A DNA stretch of 37,638 nt from an uncultured bacterium (GTDB lineage Bacteria; Verrucomicrobiota; Kiritimatiellia; RFP12; UBA1067), in the NCBI GenBank assembly GCA_902780865.1, contig CACZHC010000076.1:1-37638 (forward strand). The letters are read 5' to 3'. The notes below the pieces were generated by a model. The model saw only the letters and a list, made by a program, of their open reading frames with translations. It did no database searches and was not told where the DNA came from. Positions 31,720 to 37,638 of this stretch are shown in pieces. Within the stretch, counting starts at the first letter, position 1. Every line of letters starts with the position of its first letter. A program made the position numbers and the translations under genes.

Positions 31720-32719
31720 TTAGCGACACAGCTCCAGCGCGAGAAGCGCGAACGACGTGCAAAGCACAGGATCCGACTCCCAGAAGCGGTTGTTCTCGTT
31801 GGCCCAGCTGCCGTCCTCCCTCTGAAGAGCAATGATCTTCGTCGAAAGCTCCTTCTTCCAATCGTGATCGCCAACCTTGTCGATCTTCGCCGCGTCGAGC
31901 GCGCGCGTCATGATGTCGTAGAAGTAGTAGAGCCCCTGGTTGCCCATGCCGGGCCTTGTCGAGCTTCGCAGAGCACATCGAGAGAACCGCCGCGTATGTC
32001 ATCGCGCCGTATGCCCTGAGCGCGACCTTGCCCTGCGCGTTCGTCTCGGTTCCACCCTGCGGAGTGCGGTCGTTGTACGCAGCGCCGCCCGCATCGGGCC
32101 CTTCCTTCTTCATCAGGTTCTCGACAAACGCAAGCGCCTTGTCCCAGTCGAGGTCGACGCGCTTGCCGCCTTCGCGAAACTCCTCGAGCGAGGCCGTCTT
32201 CGCCATCGCGGAGAGCGCGTACGACGTGTTGGAGAGGTCGGCATAGCGGCGGCGCGAGATCTTGTCGTAGCCGAAGCCGCCAGCCATCGTGTCGTCGCCC
32301 GTGAGCTGCGAGGAGGCGACATACTCGCGCGCCTTCAAAAGCGGCGCTGTCGGCGCGAGCTTCGAGTCAAAAAGCGCGGAGAGGCACACGGATGTGTTGT
32401 AGTTGCCGAGCCCCGAGCCGCCGCGGCCCGGTTTCGGGACATAGAAGCCACCGTCATCGCGCTGCGTGCCAAGGACGAACTTCGCCGCCTTCTTCTTCGC
32501 CTCGACGACCGTCTCGCTCGTATCGCCGCATCCACTCAGCGCCCAGAGGGGAAGCGCCGTCAAGGCCGGCATCTGCGCGTCGGAGAAATGGCCATCCGCC
32601 TGCTGGTTCGCGAGCAGGAACTTTGCGCCCTTCGCAATCGACGCCTCAATCGGCGTAACGTCCGCAAGGGCAATCCCCGCAACCAGCGCAAACACAGCGC
32701 AGCTTACAATCTTTTTCAT
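31720..32719 (-). pseudogene. Secreted prenyltransferase/squalene-cyclase-repeat protein with an internal frameshift
   Basis: A gene in two frames. Frame 1 (32719 to about 31956) starts after AAGGAGG, has a signal peptide (MKKIVSCAVFALVAGIALA), then alpha/alpha-toroid repeats (GAKFLLANQQADGHFSD, AAKFVLGTQRDDGGFYV, NYNTSVCLSALF, DLSNTSYALSAMAK) up to SMCSAKLDK. Frame 2 (about 31953 to 31720) resumes with PGMGNQGLYYFYDIMTRALDAAKID, QREDGSWANENNRFWESDPVLCTSFALLALELC. In the planctomycete/verrucomicrobial family that this resembles, a segment of about 20-25 residues (RVxAAxxWIRxxxTLxxN-like) separates the two, so a stretch that is not a multiple of three seems deleted. Such secreted proteins are of unknown function; they are not true cyclases, as the DxDD motif is not seen. 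Either a pseudogene or an assembly error. Confidence 0.75.
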
Positions 32720-32745
32720 CGTACATGCCTCCTTCTTCAATACTA

Positions 32746-33582
32746 TCAAACGCCGGTGTCGGGCGGAAGGTTCATCAGCGCATTGATGCGGTCGTCAAGC
32801 GACGGGTGCGACGCAAAGAGCGAGGCATGCTTGCCGCTTATGCCAAACGCCTTGAGAGAGTCGGGGAGAACGCCTGGCTGGAGGTTCCCGAGGCGGCGCA
32901 GCGCGGCGATCATCGGCGCCGGTGTGCCAATGAGCCGAGCAGACCCGGCATCAGCGGCGAATTCGCGACGGCGACTGTACCACATGACGACAATCGAGGC
33001 AAGGATGCCGAACGCTACCTGAAAGAGCTGGACAGTGACCGACGCAAGCAAGTGCGCAAAGAAGATGACGAACGTGTTGAGGACTCCCTGGGTAATGCCC
33101 ATCGTCACCATGTCGCCATTTGCGACATGCGAGATTTCGTGGCCAAGGACACCGCGAAGCTCCTCGCGCGTCATCTGTCCCATAATATCGGTCGAAACAG
33201 CGACGAGCGCGGAATTCTTGAACGCACCGGTGGCGAACGCGTTTGCCGCGCCCGGGTAGATCGCGACCTCGGGCGTCTTGATGTTCGCGCGGCGCGCGAG
33301 GTCTTCGACGGTTGAGACGAGCCAGCGCTCCGCCTCGCCCTCTGTGCCGTCTATCGTTCGGCACTTCATCGTCGCCTTGACGAGAGTCTTCGACATGAGA
33401 AGCGAGATTACCGAGCCCGCCATGCCGAAGATGAACGAAAACACCAAAAGCGGCGCATAGCCGCCTTCTCCAAGTTCTGCGGCAAGGTCAACGCCCAAGA
33501 GTCCGCAGACAATCGTCGCCACGATAGTCAACGTCGCGACCGCCGCGATATTGACGACAAGGAACAAGAATATCCGTTTCAT
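32746..33582 (-). CDS. htpX: HtpX-type membrane zinc metalloprotease
   Basis: A 278-residue HtpX homologue, an M48B inner-membrane protease that degrades misfolded membrane proteins. Two N-terminal membrane helices (about 4-28 and 43-63) precede the catalytic motif HEISH at 148-152 in GVLGHEISHVANGD. Two more hydrophobic segments follow (about 165-183 and 187-203), then the third zinc ligand region RRREFAADAGSA, and a C-terminal FASHPSLDDRINAL typical of the family. Full length. The ATG lies 7 nt after the promoter's TATAAT with no Shine-Dalgarno. The signal-peptide gene downstream starts 26 nt after its stop and could be co-transcribed. Confidence 0.95.
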   Translation of the reverse strand: MKRIFLFLVVNIAAVATLTIVATIVCGLLGVDLAAELGEGGYAPLLVFSFIFGMAGSVISLLMSKTLVKATMKCRTIDGTEGEAERWLVSTVEDLARRANIKTPEVAIYPGAANAFATGAFKNSALVAVSTDIMGQMTREELRGVLGHEISHVANGDMVTMGITQGVLNTFVIFFAHLLASVTVQLFQVAFGILASIVVMWYSRRREFAADAGSARLIGTPAPMIAALRRLGNLQPGVLPDSLKAFGISGKHASLFASHPSLDDRINALMNLPPDTGV

Positions 33583-33589
33583 GCCGACA

Positions 33590-33600
33590 ATTATACCATA
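33590..33600 (-). promoter_or_regulatory. TATGGTATAAT promoter box of htpX (leaderless type)
   Basis: A one-base variant of the box on the minus strand. TATAAT ends 7 nt before the htpX ATG, with no Shine-Dalgarno. It sits in the 45-bp gap after the DUF4838 gene. Confidence 0.75.
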
Positions 33601-33627
33601 TTACGCGACCCTGCGCTAAGCCAGCGG

Positions 33628-35445
33628 CTATTTATACCCGGCCCACATGTAGTCGAAGATGCCGGCGCGCCAGTTCGCGACACGGGCCTTCGCCAAGGGC
33701 GTGTCGGCAAGGCGCTCTGCCTCCGCCATCAACTTCTCCAAGTCGCGCATTACGTCTGCCGTGCCCAATATGTCCCAGGCAATATGGGCGTCCTGGTAGT
33801 CGTTCTCCACAAGGACTTCCGGCGGATAGTTTAGCGGGTTGCAGTAGCGCTCTTCCACGATGCGGTAGAACTTCCTCAACGGAACGGCCGCCTTGCCATA
33901 GGACGCGAAATAGTCCTCCTTGAGCTCCTTGAGCGGTTCCTGCGGATTCCACATCCACCGAAGCGAAAGGTAGTTCTCGTAGTCGTCTACGAAACCGCAG
34001 TTGTAGATGTGCTCGGATATGTCCAGATCTTCGAGGACAGCATATTCCCTGCCAAGGGAATGCGCAAAGAACCCCGGAAAGCAGTTGACGTGCGTGTAGC
34101 GGTCTGCACATTCCTTGGGCCATGTGTTGTAGAGCCATAGGCCAAACGGCCTGTCTGGATACTCGGCGCGCCAGTTTCGAAGAAGCTCAATCTCGAACTC
34201 GCACCTCTCGGTGTATGGCATGCGGTTGCGCGTAAAGCAAAAATGGACGATTACGTTCGGCTCTAGCCTGAAGGACGGAGCGCCGCAGTGGGAAAAGTAG
34301 GCAAGCGTGGATATCCTCTTGCCGGGATGCGACTTCGCGATCTCCCTCGCCACGGAATTTACGAACCTGAACCAATAGTCGGAATGCCGCGAGCTTACAT
34401 CCTTGAGATCGCGGCGGACTTGGCCCAGGCACTTCTCGCATTTGCAGAAGGAGGTGTTGTCCATTGGCTCTAAACAGCAGACATCCTTGCCCCATTGATA
34501 GCCAAGCTTGTCGCCATTGTCAAAGTAGGCGCGGACATCGGCCACCGCCTGCTTGATCACTTCGGGATTTGAGTAGCAAAGCTGCGGCGGTCTGTCCTTG
34601 TCGTCATACCCCTTGGCGAAGAAATCTGGCCTGAACCGCTCGAAATTGGGATGGCCCTTGTCCCAGAATCGGTCGTACCATCCGTAAAACGAATGACATG
34701 CCCTTGAAATCTCGCCGCCTGCCTTCATGCGCCTGAGAAAGAGGTTCTTGCGGCGGTCGATTTCGCTCTTGGCGTCGGCGAAGGAACGCCCGCCCGCAAA
34801 GGCGGAAGGATAGGCGACATGGAGGTAGTTTGTCCAGCCAGGGGAGCCTGTCTTCCAAAGTTCCGGGGCGAACGAGCCGCTGAACACGCGACCGTCGGAC
34901 ATGTTGCCCGGATTGCGACCTTTTGCGAAGGGTCTGTCCCTGCGGTTCCGCCGCCTGACGGCGAGATTGGGATCAGAAGGGATGATTGTGCCGGCTTCGG
35001 TTGGGTCGAGCCATGTGACGCCGCAATAGTCGCGAAGGAAGTCCCAGACTGCGTATTCCGGGAATCCGCCGCTCTCGAGAGCGACGCCGTCGTGGGAGAA
35101 GGAAATGGTCAGCTCCTGCTTCTCGAGCTTGGCGTTGTAGGCGATTCGAATCGATTTGCGCCCTTCTGCCGGCTGGGCGACGATCGAGAAGCTGCCGCCT
35201 GTTATCTGGTCGAGGTGGAGCTTTAGTTCGTCGGCGGCGAAGCGGAGGTTTTCGTCGGCATCAGATGCGACGACTATATCGGCAAGGGGCGTGCCGCTTT
35301 CGGCGAGAGGGAGATTGCCAGGGAAAAGAAAGCCGCTGCCAAAGTCTGAGGTCGTACAGCCGGAGAAAAGAAAAAAGACAGAGCACACGGCGGCAATCCC
35401 GCCGCGAACCATCCATGAACATTCTTTTCGCCTTCTGCTATGCAT
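33628..35445 (-). CDS. DUF4838 lipoprotein, glycan-degradation associated
   Basis: A 605-residue lipoprotein if started at 35445, where its ATG shares one base with the fcl stop (TGATG). ATG at 35412 is an alternative. Either start gives a signal with lipobox FSGC (Cys30 from 35445). An N-terminal domain (about 45-165: DADENLRFAADELKLHLDQITGG, EYAVWDFLRDYCGVTWLDP) resembles the non-catalytic alpha/beta domain found before glycosidase barrels. The DUF4838 core follows, with QLCYSNPEVIKQAVADVRAYF, EPMDNTSFCKCEKC (Cys cluster), and a TIM-barrel-like C-terminal part (FGLWLYNTWPKECADRYTHVNCFPGFF). Family members are common in PUL-like loci of Bacteroidota and PVC bacteria, and no activity is established. 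Downstream of gmd-fcl, it may act on or near a fucosylated surface glycan, which is inference. Confidence 0.82.
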   Translation of the reverse strand: MHSRRRKECSWMVRGGIAAVCSVFFLFSGCTTSDFGSGFLFPGNLPLAESGTPLADIVVASDADENLRFAADELKLHLDQITGGSFSIVAQPAEGRKSIRIAYNAKLEKQELTISFSHDGVALESGGFPEYAVWDFLRDYCGVTWLDPTEAGTIIPSDPNLAVRRRNRRDRPFAKGRNPGNMSDGRVFSGSFAPELWKTGSPGWTNYLHVAYPSAFAGGRSFADAKSEIDRRKNLFLRRMKAGGEISRACHSFYGWYDRFWDKGHPNFERFRPDFFAKGYDDKDRPPQLCYSNPEVIKQAVADVRAYFDNGDKLGYQWGKDVCCLEPMDNTSFCKCEKCLGQVRRDLKDVSSRHSDYWFRFVNSVAREIAKSHPGKRISTLAYFSHCGAPSFRLEPNVIVHFCFTRNRMPYTERCEFEIELLRNWRAEYPDRPFGLWLYNTWPKECADRYTHVNCFPGFFAHSLGREYAVLEDLDISEHIYNCGFVDDYENYLSLRWMWNPQEPLKELKEDYFASYGKAAVPLRKFYRIVEERYCNPLNYPPEVLVENDYQDAHIAWDILGTADVMRDLEKLMAEAERLADTPLAKARVANWRAGIFDYMWAGYK

Positions 35446-36392
35446 CAAACGCGGACGCGGCCAGAGGCGACCTCGGCGCGGTATTCGTCGACGGTGCGGC
35501 GAAGGCCGGCGGCAAGGCCGATCTTCGGCGCCCAGCCGAGCTTGCGAATGAGCCGCGTGTCGCAGAGCTTCCTCGGGGTGCCGTCGGGCTTCGTGCGATC
35601 CCACTCGATGAACGCCTGTGAGCCCGTTGCCTCCTTCACCATATCCGCAAGCTGGCGTATCGTCACTTCGCGCCCCGAGCCGACGTTGACGAGATCCGGC
35701 GGATTCTCCATCTCGAGGAGGAATAGACACGCCGACGCAAGATCGTCCACGTGCAGGAACTCGCGAAGAGGCGAGCCCGACCCCCAGAGCGTCACCTTCT
35801 GCCCGCCGCCGACGCGCGCCGTCTCAAACTTGCGTATCATCGTCGGCAGAACATGGCCATGCTCGGTATCGTAGTTGTCGCCGGGCCCGTAGAGGTTCGT
35901 CGGCATGAGCGAATGGTAGACAAGCCCTCTCTCGCGCCTCAGGAACTCGCAGAGCTTGAGCCCCGATATCTTCGCGAGCGCATAGCCCTCGTTCGTCTTC
36001 TCGAGCTCCGAAGTGAGAAGCGCCGACTCGGGGATCGGCTGCGGCGCCATGCGCGGGTAGATGCACGTCGAACCGAGGAAGAGAAGCCGCTTAACGCCAG
36101 TCTCGGCCGCAGACCAGATCGTATTTAGCGCAATGAGCTCGTTCTCGTAGAGGAACCTGGCGTTCGCCGCGCTGTTCGCGCCGATTCCGCCGACGCGAGC
36201 CGCCGCGATTATGGCGACGTCAGGTCTCTCCGCCTCGTAGAACGCGCGGACCGCGGCCGGGTCGAGGAGATCAAGCTCGGAATGGGTGCGCGTAACGATG
36301 TTCTCGAAGCCCGCCGCCTTCAGTGCGCGGACGCACGCCGAGCCAACCATGCCACGATGCCCCGCGACGTAGATCTTGTCGGTCTTAAGCAT
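35445..36392 (-). CDS. fcl: GDP-L-fucose synthase
   Basis: A 315-residue short-chain dehydrogenase/epimerase that turns GDP-4-keto-6-deoxymannose into GDP-L-fucose with NADPH. Nucleotide-binding GHRGMVG at 11-17, catalytic Ser108 in GSTCIYP, and Tyr137/Lys141 in GYALAKISG are present. [31 protein letters not shown] and [13 protein letters not shown] are diagnostic of WcaG/Fcl. It overlaps gmd by 8 nt and is followed by the DUF4838 gene with a 1-nt overlap. Together with gmd it provides activated fucose for surface polysaccharide or glycoprotein. Confidence 0.96.
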   Translation of the reverse strand: MLKTDKIYVAGHRGMVGSACVRALKAAGFENIVTRTHSELDLLDPAAVRAFYEAERPDVAIIAAARVGGIGANSAANARFLYENELIALNTIWSAAETGVKRLLFLGSTCIYPRMAPQPIPESALLTSELEKTNEGYALAKISGLKLCEFLRRERGLVYHSLMPTNLYGPGDNYDTEHGHVLPTMIRKFETARVGGGQKVTLWGSGSPLREFLHVDDLASACLFLLEMENPPDLVNVGSGREVTIRQLADMVKEATGSQAFIEWDRTKPDGTPRKLCDTRLIRKLGWAPKIGLAAGLRRTVDEYRAEVASGRVRV

Positions 36393-37392
36393 CCTTGAGC
36401 GCCCTTTCCTTTCGGGCGAGCTCGAGATCGGACTCGACCATCATCTTCACGAGGTCGTGAAACTTGACCTTCGGTTCCCAGCCAAGCTCGCGCTTCGCCT
36501 TCGACGCGTCGCCGAGAAGCTGGTCGACCTCGGTCGGGCGGAGATACCGCTTGTCGCACTCGACGTACTTCTCCCAGTCGAGGCCGACGAGCCCGAACGC
36601 CTCCTGGAGGAACTCCTTGACCGTGTGCATCTCGCCCGTCGCAAGGACGAACTCGTCGGGCCGCTCGTGCTGCATGATTCGCCACATGCCCTCGACGTAG
36701 TCGCCCGCAAAGCCCCAGTCGCGGAGCGAGTTGATGTTGCCCATGTAAAGCTTGTCCTGGAGCCCCATCTTGATGCGGCCGACGGCCCTGGTGATCTTGC
36801 GCGTCACAAACGTCTCGCCGCGGCGAGGCGACTCGTGGTTGAAGAGTATTCCGTTCGAGGCAAAGATGCCGTACGCCTCGCGGTAGTTGCGGACGGCCCA
36901 GTACGCGTAGAGCTTCGCAACGGCGTAGGGCGATCGCGGGTAGAATGGCGTCGTCTCCTTCTGAGGGACCTCCTGCACGAGGCCAAAGAGCTCGGAAGTC
37001 GACGCCTGGTAGAACTTCGTAGTCTTGTCGCGCCCGGTGAGGTGGATTGCCTCGAGAAGACGCATCGCGCCGAGCGCATCGACGTCGCCGGTGAACTCTG
37101 GCGAGTCGAACGACACGCGCACGTGGCTCTGCGCCGCGAGGTTGTAGATTTCGTCGGGCTGTATCTCGTAGACGAGCTTTACGAGGTTCGCGCTGTCCGC
37201 GAGGTCTCCGTAGTGGAGAAAGAGCTTAACGCCGTTTATGTGCGGGTCCTGGTAGAGGTGGTCTATCCTCTCCGTATTGAACGTCGAGGCGCGGCGGATT
37301 ATGCCGTGGACTTCATAGCCCTTTTCGAGCAGCAGCTCCGTGAGATAGCTGCCGTCCTGCCCCGTAATGCCAGTGATGAGTGCTTTCTTCAT
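36385..37392 (-). CDS. gmd: GDP-mannose 4,6-dehydratase
   Basis: A 335-residue Gmd, normal length, first step from GDP-mannose to GDP-L-fucose. The Rossmann motif GITGQDG is at 8-14. STSELFG (131-137) and YAVAK (Tyr156/Lys160) form the catalytic site. [17 protein letters not shown] and [13 protein letters not shown] are typical of the family. The ATG is preceded by AGAGGA at proper spacing and by the promoter box 25 nt upstream. It is the first gene of the gmd-fcl-DUF4838 operon. Confidence 0.97.
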   Translation of the reverse strand: MKKALITGITGQDGSYLTELLLEKGYEVHGIIRRASTFNTERIDHLYQDPHINGVKLFLHYGDLADSANLVKLVYEIQPDEIYNLAAQSHVRVSFDSPEFTGDVDALGAMRLLEAIHLTGRDKTTKFYQASTSELFGLVQEVPQKETTPFYPRSPYAVAKLYAYWAVRNYREAYGIFASNGILFNHESPRRGETFVTRKITRAVGRIKMGLQDKLYMGNINSLRDWGFAGDYVEGMWRIMQHERPDEFVLATGEMHTVKEFLQEAFGLVGLDWEKYVECDKRYLRPTEVDQLLGDASKAKRELGWEPKVKFHDLVKMMVESDLELARKERALKDA

Positions 37393-37638
37393 TTGGTCCT
37401 CTTTCCTTGGAGCACGTATTATACCAAATCCCGCACCCCCAAGACCACCCCCTGACTCCTAATGAGAATGGTAATATCTAACGGGTCAGCAAAAAAGAGA
37501 GGAAGGCCGTGGGGATCGACGAAGACGAAAAACAAACTGCACCACCCCCATAGCAACCATAATTTTTGAATTTCTTTTTTGCGCGTCAGCGCAGGGAGAA
37601 GACAGCAAGGAGAAAAAGGGGTGCGGGGGAAAGGAGGA
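37393..37638. other. Right-edge intergenic region
   Basis: 246 bp with no gene seen on either strand inside the window. It holds the gmd promoter near 37418-37428. The remainder is purine-rich on the plus strand (AAAAAAGAGAGGAAGG, GGAGAAAAAGG), with a small GCGC/GCGC hairpin near 37581-37592. It may be the leader of a gene beyond the edge. Confidence 0.5.
37418..37428 (-). promoter_or_regulatory. TTTGGTATAAT promoter box of gmd-fcl (leadered type)
   Basis: Exact TTTGGTATAAT on the minus strand. TATAAT ends 25 nt before the gmd ATG. The leader contains AAGGAAAGAGGA as Shine-Dalgarno. Confidence 0.8.

Noticed and set aside
37461..37478. AATGAGAATGGTAATATC looks a little like a Fur box.
   Set aside because: Match to GATAATGATAATCATTATC is partial, it lies upstream of the gmd promoter box where repression would not be expected, and no iron gene is adjacent in the window.
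1..37638. tRNA, rRNA, riboswitch, integrase, prophage or toxin-antitoxin genes.
   Set aside because: I looked in the intergenic gaps and at gene content and saw none. Most gaps are too short, and the longer ones are explained by promoters and repeats.

Overview
The window is GC-rich and bacterial. Its 36 genes are tightly packed, mostly on the minus strand, and joined by many ATGA or TGATG stop/start overlaps. No 16S or other phylogenetic marker is present. Several features suggest a PVC-superphylum bacterium, most likely an uncultured Kiritimatiellota/Verrucomicrobiota from a gut or other glycan-rich habitat: a V-type ATPase operon with a DUF2764 gene, tandem secreted FAD_oxidored (PF12831-type) proteins, a GH95, a DUF4838 lipoprotein, and an esterase fused to a GH16. 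This placement is inference.

Layout. 1-7409 (minus) holds two runs: trpS-scpA-scpB-LysM lipoprotein-small membrane protein, then a second LysM protein and purD-PQ-loop protein-WalJ-like hydrolase-apbE (cut by the window edge). 7552-10613 (plus) is recD2-dus. 10668-16155 (minus) has a small membrane protein, a 400-bp gene-free stretch full of inverted repeats, pgi, a beta-CASP RNase-like hydrolase, a His-rich secreted protein, a divergent sigma factor and a small protein of unknown family. 16206-26961 (minus) is a secreted carbohydrate region: a Tat-signal protein, a CE15-like/GH16 fusion, a frameshifted ispA, two FAD-dependent oxidoreductases led by purN, and a GH95. 27081-29880 (plus) is a V-ATPase operon that stops after E-DUF2764-A. 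29873-32719 (minus) is tonB, exbD and an unusually short exbB, separated by repeat elements, plus a frameshifted prenyltransferase-repeat gene. 33582-37392 (minus) is htpX and a gmd-fcl-DUF4838 operon for GDP-L-fucose and cell-surface or glycan functions.

The strongest system-level signal is regulatory. Ten transcription units begin with an almost invariant extended -10 box, TTTGGTATAAT (8 exact copies, 2 as TATGGTATAAT), with no visible -35 element. In six of them TATAAT ends only 6-8 nt before the ATG and there is no Shine-Dalgarno sequence, so leaderless mRNAs are predicted. In the other four the distance is 25-57 nt and a Shine-Dalgarno sequence is present. The V-ATPase operon instead has a classical TTGACT-18-TATAAT promoter.

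Other unusual points are a terminator whose T-tract is also the 5' end of the next promoter, a 7x7-bp tandem repeat ending in a stop codon, two nearly identical 77-bp palindromic repeats around exbB-exbD, a 119-aa ExbB lacking its cytoplasmic loop, and two conserved genes broken by internal out-of-frame deletions.
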